Below, piece by piece: positions 13,183 through 19,284 of a stretch of DNA of 21,612 bases. The first letter of the stretch is position 1. The number at the start of each line of letters is the position of its first letter. Below the pieces are notes generated by a model, which saw only the letters and a program-made list of their open reading frames with translations, made no database searches and had not been told where the DNA came from. The DNA is from a virus. The translations under genes were made by a program, and so were the position numbers. The stretch is taken from the IMG/VR virus record IMGVR_UViG_3300008266_000571, positions 1 through 21,612 of that record. The stretch is one strand, 5' to 3'.

Positions 13183-13365
13183 ATGCTTAGAGATGGAAAA
13201 TTCATCAAAGAGGAACCTATCAAGATCGGGGCGCATTACACGCCGTGTTACCGACCCGGCTTTTTCAGCAAGGAAGAACAATTTATGCAGGCCGTGCTGC
13301 TGGGTATCGAGCAGCGCCGGGAGTCGGTTTTATCGAAGGTTTTAGGGTTCATGCTTCGCGTATGA
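13183..13365 (+). CDS. Small early protein, 60 aa
   Basis: The frame opens at TTG 13168, but ATG 13183 has an almost perfect ribosome-binding site (GGAGGTG) and is chosen. The product starts MLRDGKFIKEEPIKIGAHYT and has a C-terminal helix QFMQAVLLGIEQRRESVLSK. No membrane segment or known family is seen. Its TGA overlaps the next ATG. Confidence 0.7.
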   Translation: MLRDGKFIKEEPIKIGAHYTPCYRPGFFSKEEQFMQAVLLGIEQRRESVLSKVLGFMLRV

Positions 13366-13538
13366 ATACCGACGAAATCCTAAAGTCGGCCATCATGCTG
13401 CACAGCGATACCCGCGATGCGGTGCGCTGGGCGATTAAACGAGAACGCGCAGAGTGCGCCAAGCTATGCGAGGAATCTAACCGCGCAGCGCAGCCGGTAG
13501 AGCTGGCTGATTTGATTCGGCAGAGGAATTTAGGATGA
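13362..13538 (+). CDS. Small helical protein, 58 aa
   Basis: The start ATG 13362 overlaps the preceding TGA. The product begins MNTDEILKSAIMLHSDTRDA and contains WAIKRERAECAKLCEESNRA, a short helix-rich pattern seen in many small phage proteins whose role is unknown. An upstream in-frame extension to 13245 was rejected because it is out of phase with a better gene. ATGA coupling joins it to the following gene. Confidence 0.65.
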   Translation: MNTDEILKSAIMLHSDTRDAVRWAIKRERAECAKLCEESNRAAQPVELADLIRQRNLG

Positions 13539-13768
13539 CCCGCGATGACATTATCCGCATGGCGCGGGAGGCTGGCATTCCCGAAACGGCGACCGAAGGA
13601 GTGTTCATTGCAAATTCAGACGATCTTGGGCGACTGATAGCAGCGGAGCGCGAGGCGTGTGCGAAGGTGGCTGAAGATACGGGCAACATAAGCGGAAACA
13701 TGAACAAAACATGGCGCAACGGATGTTTTGACGCTGCTTTTGCTATCCGCGAGAGAGGACAACAATGA
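13535..13768 (+). CDS. Small helical protein, 77 aa
   Basis: ATG 13535 overlaps the previous stop (ATGA). The product reads MTRDDIIRMAREAGIPETAT, then LGRLIAAEREACAKVAEDTG and a FDAAFAIRERGQQ end. The 'xxFAxLIAAEREACAKVAE' pattern is common in small phage genes of early operons, of unknown function. It is coupled by ATGA to the next gene. Confidence 0.65.
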   Translation: MTRDDIIRMAREAGIPETATEGVFIANSDDLGRLIAAEREACAKVAEDTGNISGNMNKTWRNGCFDAAFAIRERGQQ

Positions 13769-13953
13769 CAAATTATAACTACGAAATGCAGCGGCAAACC
13801 CTGATTGATTACCTGCAACTGATGGTGTCGCGGGCCGATTGGCATGGCGTATCGGATGCGGCCAACGACCTGCGGGTGCTGGAAGCTGAGAACCGCAACA
13901 ACGATGCTGATTTAGAAAAAGGTGGCATAAAAAAGGGGGCTTGGCTTGGGTGA
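13765..13953 (+). CDS. Small early protein, 62 aa
   Basis: ATG 13765 overlaps the previous TGA. The product is an Asn/Asp-rich helical protein, with MQRQTLIDYLQLMVSRADWH and AANDLRVLEAENRNNDADLE. No family beyond generic small phage proteins is recognised. It overlaps the start of the HNH gene by eight bases. Confidence 0.6.
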   Translation: MTNYNYEMQRQTLIDYLQLMVSRADWHGVSDAANDLRVLEAENRNNDADLEKGGIKKGAWLG

Positions 13954-14308
13954 AATCATCAGCATTCCAAAGCGCCAGTATGTGCGCAGCCAGAAGCTAT
14001 TGCGGTTGGTTTCTACCATTCCGTGCCAGCTCTGCGGGTCGTGGGATTTTGTCCAAGCCGCGCACACCAACTGGGGCGGCGGCAAAGGGCGGTCGATTAA
14101 GTCGGATGACAACTTGATTGCGGCGTTATGCGCGTCGTGCCATTTCGACATCGATCAGGGCAGCAAATGGTCGCGCAAGGAACGGCAGCAAGCGTGGTGG
14201 CTGGCGCACCGCAAGACCGTGGAACATTTAGTGGACGCAGGATTATGGCCTGTTGACGTACCTGTGCCGAATGATACAGAATGGCAGCGACTTTTCTCTC
14301 TCCTATGA
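13946..14308 (+). CDS. YbcO-like HNH/zinc nuclease (DUF1364-type)
   Basis: A 120-residue protein that starts at TTG 13946 after an AAGGGGG run. Zinc-finger nuclease features are present: C27-x2-C30, then AAH with H40, K47/R49, and C62-x2-C65-H66 followed by FDIDQG. The order CxxC-AH-K-D-CxxCH-ID is that of YbcO and related phage HNH nucleases, which cut DNA or help recombination. It is the last gene before a strong terminator, so it closes the rightward early operon. A Ref-like recombination enhancer is an alternative reading of the same fold. Confidence 0.72.
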   Translation: MGEIISIPKRQYVRSQKLLRLVSTIPCQLCGSWDFVQAAHTNWGGGKGRSIKSDDNLIAALCASCHFDIDQGSKWSRKERQQAWWLAHRKTVEHLVDAGLWPVDVPVPNDTEWQRLFSLL

Positions 14309-14324
14309 GTTGAATCGCTGCTTT

Positions 14325-14351
14325 GACCCGTGCTATGCGCGGGTCTTTTTT
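14325..14351 (+). terminator. Strong rho-independent terminator
   Basis: GACCCGTGC (14325-14333) pairs with GCGCGGGTC (14337-14345), nine pairs including one G-U, with a TAT loop and a six-T run (14346-14351). It ends the early rightward operon 17 bases after the HNH stop. The T-run ends nine bases before ATG 14361, so distal genes need read-through or antitermination. Confidence 0.85.
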
Positions 14352-14360
14352 GGGTGGAAC

Positions 14361-14720
14361 ATGGACGAAGAAGCCGCACATTTTATAGCCACGCTATTAC
14401 ATAGCAGCACCGTGGCGCATTTCATGCACCTATCCACCGATTCGTACTCGCGGCATAAAGCGCTTGGCCGTTACTACGAGGACATCATCGAGCTGGCCGA
14501 TAGCTTCGCCGAGGCGTATCAGGGCCGGTACAACAAGATAAAAAAGTACCCTGACGATTACCATGCGGGTACTGATCCGGTGGAATATCTCAAAAATATG
14601 CAGAAATTTGTGGATGACGCAAGGGAGCATTTGCCCCAAGACAGCGAAATTCAGAATATTATTGACGAAATTACCGAGCTGATCGACAGCACGTTGTATA
14701 AACTGAAGTTTTTAGACTGA
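14361..14720 (+). CDS. Dps-like mini-ferritin (DUF5856-like), 119 aa
   Basis: ATG 14361 is chosen; the frame upstream runs through the terminator. The first helix reads HFIATLLHSSTVAHFMHLST and the next SYSRHKALGRYYEDIIELAD. His20, His32, Asp47 and Glu51 are spaced 12, 15 and 4, exactly as His51, His63, Asp78 and Glu82 of E. coli Dps (ferroxidase site). The rest is helical (FAEAYQG, VEYLKNMQKFVDDAREHL, IIDEITELIDSTLYKL). It is shorter than Dps (about 167). Possible roles are iron or oxidative protection of DNA or a virion-linked binding protein. The ribosome site is GGTGG. It is the first gene after the early terminator. Confidence 0.75.
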   Translation: MDEEAAHFIATLLHSSTVAHFMHLSTDSYSRHKALGRYYEDIIELADSFAEAYQGRYNKIKKYPDDYHAGTDPVEYLKNMQKFVDDAREHLPQDSEIQNIIDEITELIDSTLYKLKFLD

Positions 14721-14730
14721 AAGGACTACC

Positions 14731-14949
14731 ATGAAAGACAACGCAGAAATGACCCCAAAGGGCTATGGTTCCGGCACCAAACCGCCTGCTGGCGCATCGG
14801 CAAGCGACTCCAGCGGTGAGCGTCATGGCCGCATCGTCAATGGTGTGGGCATGGGCAAGGCTGACGGTACTGGCAAAAACAGCCAGTTCGACGGTGGCCG
14901 CAGCAAGGGTATGTGCTACACCCACGACCGTTCGTCCTATCAAAAGTGA
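14731..14949 (+). CDS. Gly/Ser-rich small protein, 72 aa
   Basis: ATG 14731 has an AAAGGA box. The product is polar and Gly-rich: MKDNAEMTPKGYGSGTKPPA and GRIVNGVGMGKADGTGKNSQ, ending GMCYTHDRSSYQK. It appears disordered, with no membrane segment. No family is recognised. Location in the late small-protein cluster suggests a minor virion or assembly protein, without proof. Confidence 0.6.
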   Translation: MKDNAEMTPKGYGSGTKPPAGASASDSSGERHGRIVNGVGMGKADGTGKNSQFDGGRSKGMCYTHDRSSYQK

Positions 14950-14974
14950 TTATCAATAAAACAACGGGCATCCT

Positions 14975-15190
14975 ATGAGCGATGTCCGTTGCAAATCTTG
15001 CCGATTCTTTACGCAAGCTCAAGTAATGGGCTTGTGTCGTCGTTTTCCCGAAACTCAAAACAAACACGAAATGGACTGGTGCGGCGAACACCAGTTAAGC
15101 GTTGTTACGTCGGTGCCGGTCTATGACGTTATGGCGCAAGCGGAACCTAAAAAAAGAGGGAGAAAACCTAATGCTAAAGCCGTTGCGTGA
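14975..15190 (+). CDS. C4 zinc-ribbon-like protein with AT-hook tail, 71 aa
   Basis: Cysteines C6-x2-C9, C21 and C36 form a four-cysteine pattern: CKSCRFF, GLCRRFPET, DWCGEH. Small proteins with this 'CxxCxxF-GxCxRxP-DWCGE' layout are common in phages and bacteria. They probably bind zinc or an iron cluster. The C-terminal tail PKKRGRKPNAK (58-68) carries the AT-hook core GRKP, suggesting A+T-rich DNA binding. The last 20 bases overlap the GroES-like gene, whose ribosome-binding site lies in the tail codons. Function is inferred only. Confidence 0.65.
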   Translation: MSDVRCKSCRFFTQAQVMGLCRRFPETQNKHEMDWCGEHQLSVVTSVPVYDVMAQAEPKKRGRKPNAKAVA

Positions 15191-15428
15191 TCGTATTGTT
15201 GTAAAGCCTGAAGTCCGCAGACTGTCGGACATTCTTTATGTTCCCAACAAGGAACCGTTTAACGAAGGCACCGTGGTGGCAGTTGGCCCAGCTGTGCGCG
15301 ACACGAAGGTGGGCGACTTTGTTAAATACGGCAACGGCAGCTATTTAGACTGGCCTGTTCACGAGTTTGAGGGTCAGGACTACCAGATCATTCAGGAAGG
15401 CGATGTCGCCATGATCGTGGAGCATTAA
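15171..15428 (+). CDS. GroES-like co-chaperonin (Cpn10 family), 85 aa
   Basis: ATG 15171 is preferred over upstream in-frame starts because it restores the family N-terminus MLKPLRDRIVVKP and has a GAGGGAG box. Blocks are LRDRIVVKP (5-13), EGTVVAVGPA (32-41), KVGDFVKYGNGSYLDW and the end IIQEGDVAMIVEH, all typical of Cpn10. The mobile loop (about 14-28, with ILYVP at 21-25) keeps a hydrophobic tripeptide like the IVL contact of GroES. The protein is shorter than the usual 95-97 residues, chiefly in the roof region. It likely pairs with host GroEL for folding virion proteins, as T4 gp31 does for the coat protein. Confidence 0.82.
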   Translation: MLKPLRDRIVVKPEVRRLSDILYVPNKEPFNEGTVVAVGPAVRDTKVGDFVKYGNGSYLDWPVHEFEGQDYQIIQEGDVAMIVEH

Positions 15429-15701
15429 ATGGCAAAGCACGACAAACCGATACCCAAAACGACCACCGGCAAGGGCAAGAACTACAACCCGACCGAGAAG
15501 GGCGCGGGTATGACCGCGAAAGGCCGTGCTGAATACAATCGCAAGAATGACTCAAATCTAAAACCACCAGCACCAAACCCAAAGACAAAAGCCGACGCTG
15601 GACGCAAGGCAAGTTTCTGCGCGAGAATGGAAGGGGTGGTCAAACACGCCAAAGGCCCAGCAGAACGGGCAAAGGCATCATTAAAGAACTGGAATTGTTG
15701 A
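15429..15701 (+). CDS. Basic small protein, DUF6321-like, 90 aa
   Basis: ATG 15429 directly follows the GroES-like stop. The product is rich in Lys, Asn and Gly: GMTAKGRAEYNRKNDSNLKP, then KADAGRKASFCARMEGVVKH and the end AKASLKNWNC. The blocks 'GxTAxGRxxYNRKxxSNLKPP', 'RKxSFCARMxGV' and 'LKxWNC' are found in a conserved small phage/bacterial family (DUF6321-like, recalled). The role is unknown; a basic, nucleic-acid-binding or virion-associated protein is possible. Confidence 0.75.
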   Translation: MAKHDKPIPKTTTGKGKNYNPTEKGAGMTAKGRAEYNRKNDSNLKPPAPNPKTKADAGRKASFCARMEGVVKHAKGPAERAKASLKNWNC

Positions 15702-15711
15702 AAGGAAAATT

Positions 15712-16299
15712 ATGTCTAATACCCAAGCCATTGGCGTGGCCTACGCCGACCCAGCCCTGAACAGTTTTGAAGTTGGCACCGCGACGGTTCCTATCGCCGC
15801 AACCGCTTCGGGCAACCTGAACCAAGTGTATTCCCGCACCACCCATACATCGGGTGATTTCCGTGGTCTGTATTCCCGTGTGGAATTTGCTGGCGCTGGC
15901 GCTGGTGAAACCCTGCGAGCTTTGTCGCGTGTAACCGCTGCGCAGGGCGCTGGTCAGACCACCAACGGCGCACACGTTAGCCTGTCGATAAATACTGGCG
16001 GCACGATTAGCGGTGCTGGCAACGCGCTACGCGCAACGCTGGGTGTTGCAACGGGTGTCACACCGGGCGGCACGTTGGCTGCGATTCAGGTCGATTCGGA
16101 TTTCCCGAATACCGTGACGTTGCCGGGTTCGGCTGCATTCCTGCGGTTCACCAACAGCAATACCGGCACTATCACCAACCTGATGAACGTTCCTGCGGCG
16201 ATGGTTGCGGCTGACGTTGGTTCGGGCGTGAGCCACACCATTCGGATCGTTGCCAGCGATGGCACACCGTACTACTTGATGGTGTCGGATCAGCCGTAA
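15712..16299 (+). CDS. Beta-rich Gly/Thr/Ala protein, possible virion protein, 195 aa
   Basis: ATG 15712 follows a GAAAGGA box. The product is mainly Thr, Gly, Ala, Val and Ser: MSNTQAIGVAYADPALNSFE, then GTATVPIAATASGNLNQVYS and a terminal RIVASDGTPYYLMVSDQP. No Cys, no signal peptide and no membrane segment are seen. Composition suggests a beta-sandwich like head decoration or fibre proteins. It lies among late genes upstream of terminase. The family is not recognised, so the virion role is inference. Confidence 0.6.
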   Translation: MSNTQAIGVAYADPALNSFEVGTATVPIAATASGNLNQVYSRTTHTSGDFRGLYSRVEFAGAGAGETLRALSRVTAAQGAGQTTNGAHVSLSINTGGTISGAGNALRATLGVATGVTPGGTLAAIQVDSDFPNTVTLPGSAAFLRFTNSNTGTITNLMNVPAAMVAADVGSGVSHTIRIVASDGTPYYLMVSDQP

Positions 16300-16496
16300 T
16301 GTTGAAGCACCCCGATGCTGAAGTACAGTTTTTGATTGAAATGCTTGAAGGGCAACGGGATCAGGCGGTGGCACAAGCTGCCGCCTATTTCTGCATGACG
16401 CAGGAATTACAAACGGAAATTGATAAATTAAAAATGACAGTCGCAAAAGGCCATGATGCTGGATGCGGCGAAACAAGGGGCAAAAATGGCGACTAA
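16299..16496 (+). CDS. Small coiled-coil protein, 65 aa
   Basis: ATG 16299 overlaps the previous TAA (TAATG). The product reads MLKHPDAEVQFLIEMLEGQR and QELQTEIDKLKMTVAKGHDA, one long helix with heptad-like spacing, then a Gly-rich tail. No family is recognised. It overlaps the next gene by 11 bases. Confidence 0.6.
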   Translation: MLKHPDAEVQFLIEMLEGQRDQAVAQAAAYFCMTQELQTEIDKLKMTVAKGHDAGCGETRGKNGD

Positions 16497-16650
16497 ACCG
16501 GGTTTGTACGCAAACATTCATGCCAAGCGTGAACGGATTGAGCGCCAGAAGGCCGCAGGCAAAACACCAGAACGTATGCGCAAGCCGGGGTCAGAAGGCG
16601 CACCCACGGCTAAAGCGTTCAAACAAAGCGCCAAGACTGCAAAAAAATGA
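16486..16650 (+). CDS. Lysine-rich small protein, 54 aa
   Basis: ATG 16486 with an AAGGGG box is chosen over a longer frame. The product MATKPGLYANIHAKRERIER continues MRKPGSEGAPTAKAFKQSAK and ends TAKK. The pattern 'KPGLYANIHAKRxRI...KMRKPGxxGAPTAxAFKxSAKTAKK' is a conserved small phage family of unknown role. It is strongly basic and likely binds nucleic acid. Confidence 0.7.
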   Translation: MATKPGLYANIHAKRERIERQKAAGKTPERMRKPGSEGAPTAKAFKQSAKTAKK

Positions 16651-16808
16651 CCATTGAACAAATGCAAACTCGTCTGGCTGAACTCAGAGAACTGGCGAAA
16701 CAGCATGAAAGCATCCTTCTCCAGATCAGCGGCGCGATTCAAGAATACACACGCGTAATTGCCGAGGAAGAATCCAAAGCTAAAGGAGAGGAAGATGTCG
16801 CTGGTTAA
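16647..16808 (+). CDS. Small coiled-coil acidic protein, 53 aa
   Basis: ATG 16647 overlaps the previous TGA (ATGA). The product MTIEQMQTRLAELRELAKQH continues LLQISGAIQEYTRVIAEEES and ends in an acidic tail. It is a single helix with heptad-like leucines, and could dimerise. It overlaps the next gene by 14 bases. No family is recognised. Confidence 0.6.
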   Translation: MTIEQMQTRLAELRELAKQHESILLQISGAIQEYTRVIAEEESKAKGEEDVAG

Positions 16809-16941
16809 ATCTGCAAGCCAAAAGGCGTTTCAAAAGAACATCAAAACCGAGGTGAAGTCCGGCAAGCCTGTGAAGCAGGCCGTGGCGATAAGTTACGCCG
16901 TGAAACAAGCCGCGCAAAAGAAGGACAAGGGCAAAAAGTAA
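16795..16941 (+). CDS. Lysine-rich small protein, 48 aa
   Basis: ATG 16795 is chosen over the TTG at 16759; it has an AGGAGAGG box. The product MSLVKSASQKAFQKNIKTEV continues KSGKPVKQAVAISYAVKQAA and ends in a lysine run. The 'KSxSxKAFxxNIKxE-GKPxKQAVAIAY' pattern is a conserved small phage family, role unknown. It overlaps the next ATG by one base. Confidence 0.7.
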   Translation: MSLVKSASQKAFQKNIKTEVKSGKPVKQAVAISYAVKQAAQKKDKGKK

Positions 16942-17678
16942 TGCCCACGCTGGCCGACATTTATAATTTGTCAAATTCGCAAAAAACAAAAAATGCGAAT
17001 GGGGCAGATAAACCGTCAACGAGTCTGCAAAAATTAGTTGCGACGGACAAGAAAAACTCTCAAAAACACTCTGTTGAGGTGTACCAAGTTAGCCCAAAAT
17101 TAATGTTTGTTGGGCAGGTACACGGTCAAAAAGCCACAATCGCACCGGAAGTTAAAGAAGCTGCCCGTAAATATGGCGGGTGGTATGAGGGTAACGGCGA
17201 TGACCGCATTGCTGGCGTGGAATATCAAGGATCATGGGATGACGAACTGGCAAAAGATGTGCGAGGGTATCCGAAAGAATTTCTTTTTGTAATTTTTACG
17301 AATACAGCAGTAAACGAACAAAAAGACATTTTAAAAGGGAGTGGCAGCATTTTTGACCGCATTTTAAAAACGCAAAATCAATTCGGTTATTTCAAAAAAA
17401 GAAAATTTAAGCCAGAAACGTTGATTGCATTCTTGAAACAAATGGGTTCTGATTATTTAGAAAAAAGCCGAAAGCAAGCAACGCAAACCAATGTTGCGAA
17501 ATTTATTGATGATGGCGAAAAAGAAATGTGGGAATCAGGTAAAACAGCAGCAAGCGGAATGGCAGAAAAAGCGAACAAACATAGAGATGAATGGTTGCTA
17601 AAACAGCCACAAGGCGTTTATTTTGTAGGATCAGATCACTTAAAAGAATTGAAACAAATAAAAAACAACAAAAAATAA
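16941..17678 (+). CDS. A+T-rich protein of unknown function, 245 aa
   Basis: ATG 16941 shares its A with the previous TAA. I do not recognise a family. A Ser/Asn/Lys-rich linker opens the protein (about 8-45). A mixed domain follows (about 46-130) with VEVYQVSPKLMFVGQVHGQK, an AARKYGGWYEGNGDDRIAG block and YPKEFLFVIFTNTAVNEQKD. The last half is helical and Lys-rich. The Gly/Trp/Tyr block and strands look like a compact binding domain. Base use is clearly A+T-richer than the terminase gene, with AAA, TTT and AAT codons. It could be a late-acquired accessory (moron) gene or a virion component. No signal peptide or membrane span is seen. Confidence 0.7.
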   Translation: MPTLADIYNLSNSQKTKNANGADKPSTSLQKLVATDKKNSQKHSVEVYQVSPKLMFVGQVHGQKATIAPEVKEAARKYGGWYEGNGDDRIAGVEYQGSWDDELAKDVRGYPKEFLFVIFTNTAVNEQKDILKGSGSIFDRILKTQNQFGYFKKRKFKPETLIAFLKQMGSDYLEKSRKQATQTNVAKFIDDGEKEMWESGKTAASGMAEKANKHRDEWLLKQPQGVYFVGSDHLKELKQIKNNKK

Positions 17679-17682
17679 ATAA

Positions 17683-17711
17683 TTGATTAAGCGGTAGAAA
17701 CTTATCAATAA
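17683..17711 (+). promoter_or_regulatory. Possible weak promoter upstream of terminase
   Basis: The gap 17679-17737 between the A+T-rich gene and small terminase is A+T-rich. TTGATT at 17683-17688 and CAATAA at 17706-17711 are 17 bases apart. The match is poor in the -10 box and chance is possible in such base composition. No hairpin terminator is seen here. Confidence 0.25.
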
Positions 17712-17737
17712 ATCAATGAGTTAAGGATAAAGTCAAT

Positions 17738-18013
17738 ATGTCAAGTGCTGGCGCACCTTTGGGCAATAAAAATGCAGCTAAGGGCAAAATGTTTTACGAC
17801 CAGTTGCGTAAGATTGCCGTGCAAGAACCTGAGAAACTGCGCAGGATTGCAGAGGGTTTGTTCGAAGCGGCTGAAGCTAGGGAGCCGTGGGCGGTCAAGG
17901 AGCTAATCGACCGGCTAGACGGCAAGCCTGTTCAGGCGCAAGAGATCACAGGGGCCGATGGTGAGCCGCTATCTGGCATTCAAGTGTCATTCGTAATGCC
18001 CGATGAGCGTTGA
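17738..18013 (+). CDS. Terminase small subunit (putative)
   Basis: ATG 17738 with a TAAGGA box gives a 91-residue protein. The N-terminal GAPLGNKNAAKGKMFYDQLR and the helical middle (RRIAEGLFEAAEAREPWAVK, ELIDRLDGKPVQAQE) are typical of short phage small terminase or terminase-associated proteins. It lies directly before the large subunit and overlaps it by 11 bases. The small subunit recognises the packaging site and feeds DNA to the motor. A clear HTH is not obvious at this length. Confidence 0.75.
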   Translation: MSSAGAPLGNKNAAKGKMFYDQLRKIAVQEPEKLRRIAEGLFEAAEAREPWAVKELIDRLDGKPVQAQEITGADGEPLSGIQVSFVMPDER

Positions 18014-19274
18014 GCAGGCCATCGCCAAAGCGGAGTTCCCGCTAAAACTTCAACCGCTGTTTCGGCAGTCGCGCTACAAGGTCTTGTATGGTGGCCGAGG
18101 CGGGGCTAAGTCTTGGGGCATCGCTAGGGCGTTGCTAATCCTGGCCGCCCGTAAGCCGCTGCGCATCCTCTGTGCGCGGGAGTTCCAGACATCCATCAAA
18201 GACTCGGTTCATAAGCTGCTGGTTGACCAGATTGTCGATCTTGGCCTGCAATCGTTCTACGAGATTACTGAGAGGGCGATTCGAGGGGCTAACGGCACGG
18301 AGTTTTTCTTTACCGGCCTGAAGAACAACCCGACGAACATCAAATCGTTTGAGGGCGTGGACATTTGCTGGTGCGAGGAAGCGCAGTCCATTAGCCGGAT
18401 GAGTTGGAAGATTCTGATCCCAACGATCCGTAAGCCGGGGTCGGAAATCTGGGTGAGCTTCAACCCAGAGCTGGAAACCGACGAAACCTATCAGCGGTTC
18501 GTCATCCACCCACCGCAAGATGCCATCCTGATTAAGATCAATTACTGGGACAACCCGTGGTTCCCTGAAGTCTTGCGCATGGAGATGGAAAGCCTAAAGG
18601 CGCTTGACCACGAAGCCTATATGCAAGTGTGGGAAGGGGTTTGCCGCCAGACGATCGACGGGGCGATCTTTGCCAAAGAGATGATGCGGGCCGATGCCGA
18701 AGAACGCATCACAAAGGTGCCATATGACGCAAGCAAGCCAGTCCACGCGATATGCGATTTAGGCTGGTCGGACGCGACTGCGTGGTGGCTGGTGCAGTTC
18801 GTCGGCATGGAAACCCGTCTAATCCGGTATTTCGAGGGCAGTCAGCGGACGATGACCAGCTACTTAGCCGAGCTGCAATCGTTTGGCTATGTGTACGACA
18901 CGATCTGGCTACCGCACGACGCGCAGAACAAGACGCTGGCAGCGGCAGGTCGGAGCATTGAGGACATTGTTCGCGGCGCGGGGTTCAAGACACGGGTGCT
19001 TGAGCGAGTGCCGACGATTGATTCGATTAACGCAGCGCGGACAATATTCCCAAATTGTTATTTTGATAGAGAAAATTGTGCCGATGGTCTAAACTGCCTG
19101 CGCCATTATCGCTACGAAGTTGACCCCGAAACTGGCAACTTCAGCAAAATGCCGCTGCACGACCGCTACAGCCACGGGGCTGACGCTTTTAGGTATATCG
19201 CGCTGATGGTCAAGGAACCGGCAAAGGTGCGCAAAAAGCCTGCGGTCGCTATGGCTGGCGGCTGGATGAGTTAA
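18003..19274 (+). CDS. Terminase large subunit, PBSX/P22-type
   Basis: A 423-residue packaging motor. The ATPase domain shows a Walker A-like P-loop G30-G-R-G-G-A-K-S37 and a Walker B FEGVDICWCEEAQ with the catalytic E125/E126. Adenine and coupling residues lie around LCAREFQTSIKDS. The nuclease domain (about 240-410) has AICDLGWSDATAWWLV with the first metal Asp near residue 252, a WLPHDAQNK block, and the C-terminal SHGADAFRYIALMV. Length (about 420-450) fits the PBSX-type family. The enzyme cuts concatemers and translocates DNA through the portal encoded next. Codon use is G+C-richer than the A+T-rich gene before it. Confidence 0.93.
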   Translation: MSVEQAIAKAEFPLKLQPLFRQSRYKVLYGGRGGAKSWGIARALLILAARKPLRILCAREFQTSIKDSVHKLLVDQIVDLGLQSFYEITERAIRGANGTEFFFTGLKNNPTNIKSFEGVDICWCEEAQSISRMSWKILIPTIRKPGSEIWVSFNPELETDETYQRFVIHPPQDAILIKINYWDNPWFPEVLRMEMESLKALDHEAYMQVWEGVCRQTIDGAIFAKEMMRADAEERITKVPYDASKPVHAICDLGWSDATAWWLVQFVGMETRLIRYFEGSQRTMTSYLAELQSFGYVYDTIWLPHDAQNKTLAAAGRSIEDIVRGAGFKTRVLERVPTIDSINAARTIFPNCYFDRENCADGLNCLRHYRYEVDPETGNFSKMPLHDRYSHGADAFRYIALMVKEPAKVRKKPAVAMAGGWMS

Positions 19275-19284
19275 AGGGGAAATC

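Noticed and set aside
13245-13361. N-terminal extension of the 58-residue gene
   Set aside because: It overlaps the well-started 60-residue gene out of frame; ATG 13362 is coupled to that gene's stop.
14310-14338. Possible promoter TTGAAT with a 17-base gap to CTATGC
   Set aside because: The -10 match is poor and lies inside the terminator stem, which explains the sequence better.
16027-16521. 164-residue minus-strand frame under the beta-rich virion candidate
   Set aside because: The plus-strand gene has a good start and coupling with neighbours; the antisense product is Arg/His/Gln-rich as expected of a shadow frame.
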